The notes under the pieces are model-generated. The model had not been told where the DNA came from and made no database searches. It saw only the letters and a program-made list of their open reading frames with translations. This document shows positions 44,941 to 58,000 of a DNA stretch of 64,000 nucleotides, one piece after another. Every line of letters begins with the position of its first letter. Positions within the stretch are counted from its first letter, which is position 1. The stretch is from Podarcis raffonei (Eukaryota > Chordata > Lepidosauria > Squamata > Lacertidae), in assembly GCF_027172205.1 (NCBI RefSeq), contig NC_070602.1, positions 21,236,501-21,300,500 of the forward strand, in the 5' to 3' direction. A program made the position numbers and the translations under genes.

Positions 44941-47790
44941 CGGTTCAACAAAAGGCGATAGAAGCGGGGAGTTTACATACTTCTCCCCCCGAGGATGCAG
45001 TGTCATCGACTATATTCTTGTCCCTTATAATATTATAAATTCGATCATGGACCTCAAAATTGGAACGCGTACTGAAAGCGACCATCAGCCATTATTGTTG
45101 TCTATTAACTTAAAGGACGAAACCAAAATAACCAAGCACAATATTATAGAACCCTCTCAATACAAACAAATGACCCAATTAAAATGGTCCCAGGAAATGA
45201 GTGCAGTAGTGGGGCAAAAACTTACAGCCAACCTGAGAAAACAAGTATTATCCAACTTAAAGACTACTAATTCCTACAGCGATATTCCGAAAATTTATAA
45301 TGAAATCTTCCAAATGTTCGTAGAACTTAGTACTCCACCTAAAGTTTGGGTACTTAAACATAGCGCTAGCCCTTGGTTTGACGATGAATGTTTCCAGCTA
45401 AAAAGAAAACTGCGCCAAACATTTAAAAATAATCGTACTAAACTAGAGCCCTCTTATCTTGATGAAAAAAGAAAATATCATTACATTCTGGCCGAAAAGA
45501 AACAGAAATATGCAACCCAAAAATGGCTACAATTACTCGACTCAATTCAGAGTAAAAATAACAAAGCGTTCTGGAACCTAGTGTACGGAGGATTGAAAGC
45601 CGAAAATCAACTAACTCTACCACCAATTGCAGAATCCAAATGGTCCCAATATTTCACATCGGTATTTAACAATCTACACAGTGAGCTTAAAGGAAATGAA
45701 ACCACTAAAAATAAAATCAATAAACTCCAGGAGTGGCCAAGGGTAGAAGAAGAGGAAATTAGAGAGATAGTTAAAAATTTCAAATCGGGGAAATCTCCTG
45801 GGCCAGACGGTCTACCAATAGAATTATTCAAGACCTATATAGATTGGTGGGCAGAACCCTTAGCTCAATTGTTTACTCTCATAGATAAATATGGGATCAT
45901 ACCTGAGATATGGTTAAGATCAATAATTATCCCAATCTTTAAAAATGGCGACCCAAAAGAACCAAGGAATTATAGACCGATAAGCCTATTATCAGTGATA
46001 GGGAAAATCTACGCTAAGCACCTTTTATCTAAACTCCTTACCTGGATGAAAAATCTAAATTTACCAGGGAAAGAACAAATAGGTTTCTCCAAAGGTTGCT
46101 CTACATTAGACCACTGCCTTATACTTATGCACTTGGTTGAAAAATACAGATCTCAAAGGCAATCTAAGATATATGCTGCTTTTGTAGATTTTCGTGGTGC
46201 ATTTGATTCAATTGACCGCCCAAAGCTGTGGAGGAAACTCACAGAATTAAAAATTGATCAGCGCTTATTGATCCTAATAAAAAATTTATACTCTTCCAAT
46301 ATCTGTCAAGTCAAACTTAACACCAAAGGTCACCTCTCACCAGACATCCCAAACTCGAAAGGGGTAAAACAAGGGTGTATTCTTGCCCCCTTCCTATTTA
46401 ATTTATTTTTATCAGACTTGCCAGATCACCTTCAAAAAATAGAATCACATGCCCCTAAACTTAATCAGAAACCAGTTTCTCTGTTATTATACGCAGACGA
46501 TGCTGTTCTACTATCATTAACGAGCTTGGGTCTGAAACGTCTTATATCTTCTCTGATCCTTTACTGCGAATGTAACAAGCTCTCTATAAATTATGAGAAG
46601 ACAAAAATTTTGGTCTTCTCGAATGGTTGGAAATTAGAGAAATGGAAAATAAGAGGGCAGGAAATCCAACAAGTGAAAATCTATAGGTATCTGGGAATCT
46701 TATTCCAGAGCAATTTAGGGTGGGCAAATCATCGCACAAATGCCATAAAACAGGCAAAGTGCACCTCATCAGCTGTTGCCCGTTTTTATTATCAGAAAGG
46801 CAATCAATTTATTCCTGCGGCCAATCAGATATTCCAAACAAAAGTGCAATCCCAGATATTCTATGGAATCCCGCTATGGGTCCAAGCATATAATAGTGAT
46901 CTAAAAAAGATTCACTCCAGCTTTCTGAGACGTATTCTTGGACTCCCAACTGTGATCAAATATGAAACAATGTGTGCAGAAATAGGCATACACACAATGG
47001 AATATTGGGCCTGGTCCACCTCAATAAAGTACTGGTTACGCTGCCATTTTCGCTGCCCTCCATCAAGTCTGCTCGCTGATTTGCTCAAAGACTCCTACAA
47101 ATCAAGATGGTATCAGTACCTCGAAAAAAAGATTGAATCTTTAGGCATCGAGCTGGAGCCCCTGTACAATTCTAATGAGCAATACATTTTCCATAATATC
47201 CTAACTAGACTAAAGGATGTCGAGAGGCAAAATATTATGGCAGCTGTAAACAAAATTTGTTCGCCCATATTCTATGATTTAAATATCTTAGATAGCAGAG
47301 CCAATTACGTCACCAAATTAATAATTCCAGCCCAACGTAGGGCCTTTATGCTGGCCCGTTTGAATGTTTTTCCCTCAGCATTTGTCAGGGGAAGATATCA
47401 AAACATCCCCAGAAACAAGAGATTCTGCAGATGTTTTATGAATGTCCCGGACACGGTAGAGCACATTCTCTTTCAGTGCCCATTGTACAGTACGCTCCGT
47501 CAACGCGTGCTGTCCCCTCTTTTGGGTGGTCTGGAGCCCCAACAAGGTGAATGTGTGGGATTCTGCCTATCCGACGTTGACCAAAGGGTAACGGCGGGGG
47601 TAGCCGAGTTTTTGGTAGTAGCCCTCCAAGGAGCGGGTTAGCAAGGAAAACCACTGATTTTATATGTATATATATATATATGTATGTAGCCAACTGCTGC
47701 CTTTCTGTATATATCTCAAGGCTTTTATATGTTACTTTCTCTTTTATCGTTTTATTTGTATAATGCCTAATAAAGGTTTGAATAAGTAAG
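44941..47790 (+). mobile_element. Young APE-type LINE, 5'-truncated, uninterrupted frame
   Basis: 2850 bp. The open frame runs from the left insertion edge (44942) to TAG at 47639-47641, 899 codons without a break. It begins inside the APE endonuclease: GCSVIDYILVP then SDHQPLLL. RT blocks follow: GPDGLPIELFK, NYRPISLLSVIGK, AAFVDFRGAFDSID, GVKQGCILAPFLFN, LLLYADDAVLL (YADD 46490-46501). A C-terminal zinc finger (CRCF...H...C, near 47430-47480) closes it. The 3' end is aataaaggtttgaataagta, without a long poly-A. Clade is uncertain: the C-terminal CCHC and lack of RNase H suggest an I/Vingi-like or related group, not L1, L2 or RTE. An old copy lies at 6715-7395. Confidence 0.9.
44942..47641 (+). 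CDS. LINE ORF2-type endonuclease (partial)/reverse transcriptase
   Basis: No native start codon survives because the 5' end is cut; the first internal ATG is at 45047 (864 codons from there). The endonuclease is reduced to its last two motifs, so this copy cannot nick DNA by itself. The RT and zinc finger look whole. Codon use is A/T-rich and unlike the adjacent host exons. Confidence 0.9.
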   Translation, partial: GSTKGDRSGEFTYFSPRGCSVIDYILVPYNIINSIMDLKIGTRTESDHQPLLLSINLKDETKITKHNIIEPSQYKQMTQLKWSQEMSAVVGQKLTANLRKQVLSNLKTTNSYSDIPKIYNEIFQMFVELSTPPKVWVLKHSASPWFDDECFQLKRKLRQTFKNNRTKLEPSYLDEKRKYHYILAEKKQKYATQKWLQLLDSIQSKNNKAFWNLVYGGLKAENQLTLPPIAESKWSQYFTSVFNNLHSELKGNETTKNKINKLQEWPRVEEEEIREIVKNFKSGKSPGPDGLPIELFKTYIDWWAEPLAQLFTLIDKYGIIPEIWLRSIIIPIFKNGDPKEPRNYRPISLLSVIGKIYAKHLLSKLLTWMKNLNLPGKEQIGFSKGCSTLDHCLILMHLVEKYRSQRQSKIYAAFVDFRGAFDSIDRPKLWRKLTELKIDQRLLILIKNLYSSNICQVKLNTKGHLSPDIPNSKGVKQGCILAPFLFNLFLSDLPDHLQKIESHAPKLNQKPVSLLLYADDAVLLSLTSLGLKRLISSLILYCECNKLSINYEKTKILVFSNGWKLEKWKIRGQEIQQVKIYRYLGILFQSNLGWANHRTNAIKQAKCTSSAVARFYYQKGNQFIPAANQIFQTKVQSQIFYGIPLWVQAYNSDLKKIHSSFLRRILGLPTVIKYETMCAEIGIHTMEYWAWSTSIKYWLRCHFRCPPSSLLADLLKDSYKSRWYQYLEKKIESLGIELEPLYNSNEQYIFHNILTRLKDVERQNIMAAVNKICSPIFYDLNILDSRANYVTKLIIPAQRRAFMLARLNVFPSAFVRGRYQNIPRNKRFCRCFMNVPDTVEHILFQCPLYSTLRQRVLSPLLGGLEPQQGECVGFCLSDVDQRVTAGVAEFLVVALQGAG

Positions 47791-48276
47791 AACATAGGAT
47801 TCATGTCTTTATGTCTCAACTGCACTTCTTAATTGCAAAAATTAGATCTCTCCCACCCAAAACATGCAAGTACTTTCATATCCTACGTTTTATTGTGCGT
47901 AAAGCATTCATTATTCCACATTGTAAAAAGTAACCACACACATATTCATTCACAAATTAGATTATCTTTATCATACACCAATATATTTTAAAAAACAGAT
48001 TTCTGATATCAATATAGTTTTGCTGATTGCATTTCTGAAATAGAGAAGCTGACAATAGCTTCATACAGTCTCTCTCAAGTATTGGCATAAATAGAACTTT
48101 TTTAATAGAACTGCATGTTGCAGGCAAATTTTGATAGAAATGTTAGGATGAATACAAACAAAATGCCGTTGACATAGCTAAAAGCATGATAGCTTGAAAT
48201 AACAACTAATTAAAAACTAGATTGCATTATTTCTAAAGTGTTGGATAAAGAGAAACTACAACCTGAAATACTAGAA
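47791..48276. repeat. Right copy of 486-bp direct duplication flanking the young LINE
   Basis: Same sequence as 44455-44940. It continues without a seam into the PPP4R4 3' flank (agttaaaacaaagtattta), so this copy is the one in its original context on the PPP4R4 side. Confidence 0.93.
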
Positions 48277-48837
48277 GTTAAAACAAAGTATTTATACAAC
48301 GAAACTGAGATATGAAACTCATGAATAATCATTTGTATGCATTTTTGGAGGTATTTGTTCTTATTAAAAGGTGAAAGGAAAACCCTCTTGAGAATTTGTA
48401 TACACCAGGTAAGCAATCTTACTTAAAATTATAGCACAACTGTATTGTAAATGACTACTCAATATTTCTTTGTCCATGCTTCCAGGTTCAATACTAAAGC
48501 TTTTTTTCAGAGATAAGATGTTACTTGGTCGGTTAATCCTATATGCAGAGCAATTTCACCTATATGGTCCTATTTCCATAGCAAATATATAGTAGGAGCC
48601 CTACACTCATAAATAAGTATATTTTAAAGTAGGGGGCACTTGTATTCCAATTTGAAGAACCTGAACTATTAAAAGGCATAATTGAGAGGGAGGAAGGGGA
48701 GGTAAAACCCTGTCTCTTTAGCTGCAGCAGTTTTTAAGCACATTGCTAAAGTAACATTGAATTAAACACTTCACTTACAACATTGGAATTCTGCACATAT
48801 TACATTATTTCTATGAAGATATTTTACAACATAGGAA

Positions 48838-48843
48838 TTTATT
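48838..48843 (-). terminator. PPP4R4: Candidate AATAAA for PPP4R4
   Basis: Plus-strand tttatt, read as AATAAA on the minus strand, about 150 nt after the PPP4R4 stop. Other minus-strand hexamers lie further down, one in each copy of the duplication (near 47889 and 44551). Confidence 0.4.
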
Positions 48844-48990
48844 TAACTGACAGAAGATGTTAACATTGTGAGATGCAGTCAGTCTCTCCTCTCCGGTCCT
48901 TATTGTTCAAGATTTTACTCCAACTCCTGCCAATCCTTCATCCACGTTGCCTCCAGTGGTCTTTGGTGTGCATCCTTTTTTTCACCAGCT

Positions 48991-49015
48991 CTAGGAGTTT
49001 GACTTCCTGTTTTTC
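48991..49015 (-). CDS. PPP4R4: PPP4R4 last coding segment, 25 nt
   Basis: Acceptor tttgtttttgcctgaag with a pyrimidine-rich lead. One base completes Leu, then KNRKSNS and TAG (48991-48993). Human ends LKSRKSNP, so phase, residues and length all agree. 3' UTR continues to lower coordinates. Confidence 0.9.
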
Positions 49016-52000
49016 CTTCAGGCAAAAACAAAAGAACCCAAATCACACAAGTCATATTGGAATAGAATAAAGCAGAACTGCTGAACTTCACTGCTTTTAA
49101 GTATATCAATTGGAAAAAAAATATTGACTTAGTACAGTCATATTTTAAAAATTCTTTCCTATGGACTTTGTGATCCTCAACACATTTATTGCAAGGTAAA
49201 AAGCCAAAGCCATTCTCCTCCCTTGACTAGAACAAGAAGATATGATATCTGTGCCTCAACTTTGGTGTCTCCGTGTGCCATTCCTGCATCCCTCCAATGT
49301 CACCTTGGCCACCATAAAGACTTTGGTGTACAGAAGTCTGGCTTCCCAAATGCAGATGGAATTCTCCCTCACGTAAAAGAACTTGCACATCTGTTTCTAT
49401 GCAGAGAATCAATCAATAAATGAATTCTTTGGTACTGATTCCACCATTCCATACTTTGAAAGGAGCGTGGAAACTCGCATATGCTAAACAAAGGCACACA
49501 TTGCGGCCTCAACTGAGGCAACAATCTAGAGAGGACTAAATCTATTAATTCAGAGTATTTTATTAGAAATATGAGCTATCACAGTATTATTTCTCATCAG
49601 TTTTTAAAAACTGATCAACAGTTCAAAGTAGGCAGGATGCGATCTGCTTCTAAATTTCACACTGGTCCATATTGGGACCCTTAGTCAAACTGTGCCTTGG
49701 CAATACATTTCTTCCTGATTCAAAAGAGGAGCCACAGAGCATAAAAACCCATTAAGTATCACTGAATACAACATACAGTCTACGGTGGGAACTATGACAT
49801 GGCAGTGGTGAGGGATAAGAATGTTCTGTTCCCCACCTCCCTGTGCATATGCTCAGTGTCATCTGGAAGGGCCATTTCAAGTGGTTAACCGGCTATTACA
49901 TCTTTGTTTCTCCCAGCTAGAGGCTGATGCCTTGGCAGCCGACTAATACTGACTTTCTAAACTCTTTGGCTGGGATCCAAAGAACTGCACTTCTAGTTCT
50001 GCACAGCTGGGGGAAAGTAGCACATCATAGCATGTCTCAAACTGCTTTGGAAACTGGGGTTTTCGTAAACACTCTTTGTTGCAAAGCATAGGTCTGTGTC
50101 TCTTTTGTTTAGTGCGGGGGGAAAGTCAACAACTCCACTGGGCACACCCAAGTCTAACCATTAGCTCACTTGATCTTAGCCATAAACCACATATTGGAGG
50201 CATGCATACAGGCGTACACACACACACACACCCCTGCCTTCCTCATCTGATCTGTGTTGATCAGGGAAGGAGAGGGCTTATTGTCCCCTTCTACTCTTCA
50301 GATGATTGAGGACTGAGGAGGAATGATTTGTATTTGTATGTCGGGGGCTGAAAAGAGTTATTGAAATCTTTCCACCCATGCCACTGCCATCACAGATGGA
50401 AATCACCTACTCCTTGATCAATCTGGAGAGGAGATGATTTGATCACCCAGCATACTTTGGCCCTGCTCTCTGGCTTTGCTATGGTGAGCAATTTCGCCCC
50501 TTTCTCTTTCTATCCTCACTGTTTGACAAATCTCGGGGGGGGGCACAAAATGACTCCTTCATTGTGGTTCTACGCTGATCAGAGTAGATCAGAAACAGGA
50601 AAGGGCACTCAGGGCTGTACTTATGTCTCCCAAGTGCAAGAAGATAGGGAAGGAGGGTTCTTCCTCAGAGGAGGTCCAGGGGGTGATGTGCAGTTCAGAC
50701 CTCTGTATTTTTTCCCACAGCTCTTTCCACAGATTCCACTGCCAGGCTGCAGACCCAATTGGATGGTGGTCTTGGGGCCAAAAACAAATGGACCAGACCC
50801 AGTCTATGGGGCAAAGTAGTTTGCCACTCCTGTTCTTTATCTTGTCTTCAGCAAGGACTTGTTTCCATAAACTGTGAGAAAATATGACCAAAAGCAACCA
50901 CCTTCCTTAAACTTAAGATGGTAACAGAGCTCGGCCGAGAAGTCAAGTCCTCCTGGCTCATACTGTGTTCAGCCAACACTGAACAATGTGTCTTAAAGTA
51001 TACATGAAAAGAAGCATTATAGATCACTGATATGTGAACAACTCACTTCTCGTTAAAGATACCTGTCTTTTGGGAGCAGATGTTAAATTACTGGAATTAA
51101 TTAGAATGTTGCCATGTACTTCAGCACTGTATGCCCATGTGGTAAATTATTACGCACATTCTCGCCCTAACCCATATTGCAGTGATTCATCTTACAAAGT
51201 AAGGACACCTGATTCCTCTCCAGATATATATTCAAATCTGTTGCCATGTAGGAGTGTAAGTGTAAGCTATTATGTTGAGAGAAAATTTCTAAAGCCCTTC
51301 ACAATGAGCAGACACACAGAGGATAATAAAACCAAGCCCAGCATAACAGCATAATAGTAGCAGAACAGATTCTTTTGTTAATCCCCATGTTTATGATTCA
51401 GGGCTGCCATCTATTCTAGGATGACTCATTTAACGCAAACTCATTTGGCAATGAGTTTGTATGTGCTTCCTTCCTGCCCCCCTGAAGAATACCTCCCCTA
51501 TGTGTGGTCTCCTGTGGGTTTGAGGCACTTGCTGGATGAAACCCTTCCACATTCTACCATGTGCTACAAATGAAATTCATGGGCCTTCTGTAGCAGAGGG
51601 CTGATTCAGATATCTGAGTATTCCCAGTGCTCCAAGCTAAGTAGTACCAAAACACACACACGTTGGGGTGCAACCGTGTGTAACACTCATATTTTCAGGT
51701 GGAAATAATACATAACCAGCAAAACCAGATTAAATAACACGTGTGTGCACACTGAACACATGTGCCTTCTGGAATCTCACATTTCTCTGATCCAGAAATC
51801 TACAGGTAGTTAACCTCCTTCCAGCATTCATATATTGGGGGCACACAGATGCAGTCATACAAAGTTTAGCTATACTAGACAAACCTATGTTGACTTTCCC
51901 CAAATAATCCCAGGAATTGTAGTGTGGTGAAGGTGCTAAGAATTCTGTTACAAATTCTCAGCACAATCTAGATGAATTTTTTATTTTTTTAAAAAACTTA

Positions 52001-55000
52001 TAGTTTCCTCCCCCCACCCACCCCGTAAGAAGTAACCCAAAGAAGTTTACATCAATAAAATATATATCCAATAAGACAAACACAAAATGCATTAAAATAT
52101 CATCAGAAAATACCCTCATCATAAAAATGAAAACCAGGTGGGAGGAAATTACTGTTAGCAGTGTAGAACTCTCCCTACCATCCCTTACAGACTTATATAC
52201 TTCTAGAAACTTCTTCAGCACAGACATTATTCTAGCCCTCGTGCTAGCCAGGCTGCCAGAATTCTAGTTCTCCTTACATCCAGGGAACCAGAACACCATA
52301 TTTGTAGTTAGTTTGCACTTCTCATGGCAGGGCCTGTTTCTTTCTCTCTCCCTCTTTATTATTGATGTGAGCCATTTTGGGAAACAATAATTTTAGGAAA
52401 TAAGGTAAAATAAGGAAGAAAGGTTGCACATTTAAACTGTTTTTTGAAGTTTTGATTGTATTGTTTTAGAATGGACATATTTGCCGCTCCATCAGAGGAA
52501 GAGAGGGACATAAACCTTAAGAAATAAATAGCAATAGTTTTCAAAAGAACAGAATAGGCACAGCCTCCCCAATAAGAAATTATCAAATACCAGAGCAGAG
52601 GGCTCAATTCTGATTTGCTATGTAACTTAGCTCTGGCTTGTCCAGTCCTATTAATGAACAGGCATGGCAACAACTGCAAATCTACTGCAACCACCAGCTC
52701 CACACCGATCCTGAGGCTGTGGGTAAACACAGTAATTTTAAATAACTAGGCTCCTCATATACTTGCAGAAATGTCTACATGGAGAATATTCTCATCATAA
52801 AAGCTAACTAACCAAAAATTCAAGGATGGAAAATTAGCCTTTCACTTTAAGGCTGAATAGCCTTAAAATTGGGCCCTAACTTTAGTCGATCACTTACAAG
52901 CTAACCTTCCGCGAATGGCTTTCTTTACTCCCGTTGCTCTTCTGATCAACTGAATTACTTGTATTACGAGAGGAAGATGGTAAGGTGGAAGCAGAGGAGA
53001 ACGCAGCCGTCCCACTGGGGTTGCTAGAGCGAGTACGGAAGGAATCATCTGAAAGACAAGGAGGAAATGTTAACACAGTAATTGGCAGTATGTGGGTGCA
53101 GCTGTTGCTACCAGAGCTGTGATTTTGTTAGCTGCTTGTACAGAATGTTTATAAAGATCATGTGTGCTTGTTTATTTATTTCATTTCTTTAAAAAATAGT
53201 TACTGAATTTTCAAAAATTTTACATTTCAAATTAATTATTTTTTATTATACCATACCTTCTTTGACTTCTCTCCCTCCCCTTCCAAGCTTCATTTAACTT
53301 ATTCACCATTCCTGCATATTTTAGTGTAGCCATCTAATTCTGTTCTCCTATCTTACATGACTTCAATATATGTTATACTGTTGAATTTACTTTAATATTG
53401 CCCGTGTTTTCAACTGTGCACAATTATTTTCAATATACTCCACAAAATTTTTCCACTCTTCTTTAAATATCTGTTCTCCTTGCTCTCTTATTCTACATAT
53501 TAGATCTGCTGCTTTTTTATATTTTTTTCAGTCTGGCCAGCGCTAAGGACAATGGGCCCCAAATGTCTTTGAGCACAAGGGGAATCCAATAAAAGAATTC
53601 TAATAACCACATTCCCCCCACCCCCCAAAAAGTAAACAAGCTGCTTACCTGAAAAGGAGAACATAGAACCTTTTCCTACTGCTGAGACTGAAGTATATCC
53701 TGTTGAAGAACTTTTGCTGAAGGGGTACAAAAATATGTGATGATGTTATAAAACATAACCATCATTAGTCATGGGCAAGCCCTCCCCTTCGCATTCAGAA
53801 CGGGCCCAGGTAAATAACATATAATTTCCCTCCCAAATGGAAAAGAACTTGCATGATTTAAAATCCCATTCTAAGCACTTCTACCAAATCTTCTCACATG
53901 AGCCCCTCCCTCCACCTTCCCTCCACCTTCCCTCCACCTTCCCTTCCCTTCCCTTCCCTTCCCTTCCCTTTCCTTTCCTTTCCCCTTCCCTCAAATGTGC
54001 CTGGTGAATTTGCAGCAATGAAGGCTGACACCAGGACCTCCATTATGTATTTATTGCAAAACATTTGTATCCTGCCTTTCAGTTCAAAAATCTTCATGGA
54101 AGCTCACAACAGAAACTAAAACAATCTATAATACGTTAATAACACAAAGGCTTTAAAGGAGGGGAGAACCAAATTAATGGGTCACAAAATACAGCAGAGA
54201 CATAAAATAACTGCAAGACATAACAGTGCAAGAATATCCTAATGGTCCATAAATATCAATACTGAAGCTACTGGTGCTGGGCCTTAAAGGTAAGATAATT
54301 CTGCAACCTGGATGCCACTACAGAGAAGGACCTGTCCTGCATCCCAGCCAATCAGAATGCTGGTAACTGGCAGATATGGAATATGTCCTCCAATGATGGA
54401 CACGATAGGTGGGCTGCTTCACATGAAAGAAAACAGTCCTTCAGGTATGGACTTTATACATAGTGACCAGAACCTTCAATTTGTGCCCATAAATGTATTG
54501 GTAACTAATAAAGATGGCATGGCCCAGTTGTGATTCTAGCTGCCACATTCTGTACCAGCTAAAGCTTCTGAACACTCTTTAAGGGCAGCCCCACACAGAG
54601 CATGATCCAATCATCTCATCTAGATAGCACGGAATCTTAGAATTGTAGAGTTGGAAGGGACCACAAGGATCATCTAGTCCAAGCCCCTGCAATGCAGGAA
54701 TCTTTCCCCAATGTAGCACTCAAACCCACCACCCTCATATTAAGAGGCTTATGTTCTACTGACTGAGAACTAGGGCATGTGAGGTAAGGGTGCAAATGGT
54801 ATACTAACTGAAACTTTGCAAAGGCAGTCCTGTAAAACTGACTCCAGCAGCATCCTAGATGTCAAAACTGGTCAGTAGAAGTGCTACTCCATCCAGAACT
54901 GGCTGTAACTTTCATCCCTGACTGGTTCTGCTAAATGACCACTGTATCATTACAGTTTATTACTGTTCTTGCAGATGAAGGAGAAATCAATGTGAAGTTA

Positions 55001-58000
55001 CATGGGGATTAGAATGAAACTTTCAATTGGTTACACTTCTCCAAATTTTGCAGTGTGGTTTTTGATCAAACATTTGCACAAAATGTTTGTTTTTCAGACA
55101 AGAGGCACACAAAATGCATATTAGGAAAAATGCATATAAAGCAATAATAGTTTAGATGTGCTTTTAAAAAAACTGCAAAAAACTGGGGAAGAATATACTG
55201 CTAGCCAAGCTAATGCAGAATGGAAATTGTCTGATCCATCCATCCCTAACTGTCCATCATTTCTTTAGAAATCAACTAAAGAATAACACCATGCTATTAG
55301 TACAAAACTAGAGTAAGATAATTACGTTTCTATAAAGAACAACCAAAGTGGTCTATAGGATTGCCATCTCTGTCACAGACACATAGAAAAAATAAATATT
55401 ACATACCTGGGACACTTGTCTATGTTTCCATATTTTGAGTGCAAGGCTTGACTACTGAAAGACTGGCTTCGAACCAATTTTGACTTTTTCACTTCTTTGC
55501 CTAGGGGACAATTAAAAAACCCCAACACAATTTATTGTGGGCTTATTACATAATTTGCTGGCAACAATAGGAGGATTCACGCTGCAGGGAAAGAACAATT
55601 GGAACAGAGACCTAGAAAAGCATGATGGAGTTCTGGCAATCAGTTTTCATCATTGGGCGTAAAGGTCTATGTATAATTTTGTGTGATTTTTGGTCAAAAC
55701 ATGTAAGCAGTTACCCGAATTCACAGGGCCTGATATAACTGAAGGAGAATGAGCAGAAAAAACTTGTATCAGGTACATGGCCATGAAACCTAAGGAGAGA
55801 GATTGCGGAAGCAGAGCCAGCAGGCAGGTTGCCTGAAACCCAAACTGTCCAGTTAGCTAAAGAACAAGTAGGATGTTCAAGCAACAACTGCAGAGGGGTG
55901 GGCAGCCACAGGGAATATAGAAGCTATGGTTGCAAGGACACCTGTTCCTCGCAGCGTAAGACTGCAGGGACATTCTTAGAGCACCTTTGAATCTTGGCTC
56001 CTACCGTTCACCATTTGTTCAACTCTGCACTGGCAACTTCAATGGGTTTGGAGCCCACTCAGCTGTCTATCTTGGGGTTTTCTACCTGTGTTTTCTTATG
56101 TTCATTGTGCTGTGGACATACATTTTAAAACAGACAAAAGGTAGGTTTTTTTCCTTACCTGCTGCAGCACCCGGATTTCCAGAAACAGACATTGGTATAG
56201 TTTTGGCCAAAGATGTTGATGCTTTACTGTCTCTACCTAAAACAAAGGTCATTTTAAGCATTCCACTCAGATTAACTGAAGAGGTAAAGACTGCACAATA
56301 TGACAGTCTATCATAACATCTTAAACACCACACAACCATATTGAAACTCTAGAAGAAAGCAGATGGGATAATACATTATCCTGGAGTAAAATCTATCACG
56401 TGTCCCATCAATGTATCATCGCCATGCTTTCAATCACAGCAGAAACTGACTATACTGAAGAGCAGACCACTATCTATTGCAGATGTTTTAGATATGAATT
56501 TTTCCTGCTACAGGGCATGAATTGGACTAAGTGCCCCATGTTATTTCTTTCAGCTCTAAGGGGCTGACCACTGAAACTGATGCATGAAGCATTTAGGAAA
56601 GTGTGGATTGGGGTCTACATCTAGAATGTATTTGTTGCTGATGCAGCAAAAGGTATTGGCCTAGTGTAGATATAATGCTGGCTCCTGGAAAACCATGGTT
56701 TTACACCCCTTTTGCTTGTATTTAGTTTTGATTCAGATTTGTCATGGCCAATGGCTAGTTCAATAAAGTTATTTGGATTGGACTGAAATCAGGAGCAAAT
56801 ATATTCCTTCCTTTTCTATTTTTCAAAGCAATTCCTCCCAACTTCTTTTCCAGTACTGACTATGGATTTGTGCTACCTATGCAGGACATGTTTTCTTATA
56901 ACTATTGTTTGCAAGCCCACTTCAAATTAGAATTTCTGAGCCTGAAAGGAACATAGATTTCACTAACAATAGTTTGGATCAATGCACATGTAACACAAAA
57001 ACATAGTCAGGTCTAGTAATGGAAGGGAGGCTAGATGGTTGTAGATTACAGGAGGCAGACAGGAGGCAGGGTCAGAGGAACCTTACAAGTTATCCAAAAG
57101 GACATTTTCAGATTCCACAGATCCAGAAAGCCTGGCACCCTGCTACTCTGGAACCATCTGCTCATTCATCTGTATTGAATGAGGTTTTGCCTGGTAAGCA
57201 GCAGAGAACAGGATCTGCCCCAACTGCCCACTTCAGTCACACAAGTTATTGATTGTATGACCGCGGCCAAAGCATTTCCTAAATGTTGGGTTGTAAGAGT
57301 GTGCAATGCTTTGACATGCATTTCTCACACTAAATTAGTAGCAGCCAGAAGATTAATATGGCCATCCCCTGTGTCTGTGAATGCAACATTAACCCAGTTT
57401 AGAAATAGTCCTTGCCACCTCCACCTCAGCATCCTCCACTCCCCATAGAATGAAATTAAGAAGCCTCTGGGAAAAGAAACAAAAGAACACTTACGCTTCT
57501 TTTCATACATTTTATCGCTCATACTGGTAGACCTGCCCTCATTTTGCTGTTTCTCTTTTTCTAATTGTTCCTGTTGTGGAAACAATTTAACAACAGTGGT
57601 AATGGAAACTTAAAACCTAAAATTTGTTGGCTGCAAGCTGCAGACAGGCATGCTTCCACAACCCAGTCAGCTTCAGAAGAGAGGAAGATGCAGCCTGAAA
57701 TGCCACCAATTATAAGTAATAAATTATTATCATTATTATTATTATTGGTTAGACAGCCATTTGCTCATAGCACACTCTCCCCAGAAATTGTCCCTCTCCT
57801 CTGCGGCCCCCCTCCCCAATTACAAATACCTCTCCAGTAATATCACACAGGGTTATGATATTTTATACAAAGCAGAGTGTGGTCGCTTTCCCTCAGCTTT
57901 CCCTCTCTGAAATGTCGAGGTAGACTATAGGAATTATGCTGAAAATTGAGCAACCCAAACTTGAACTCATGACCTGGACATATATGGTGAAACATTTGAG

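Noticed and set aside
52894-52897. PPP4R4 stop right after the 53048-52898 exon
   Set aside because: A good gtaagt donor lies there and a downstream segment with correct phase gives the conserved C-terminus.
55987-56316. Plus-strand frame of 109 codons with a hydrophobic segment
   Set aside because: It is antisense to a PPP4R4 exon, and the exon explains the conservation.
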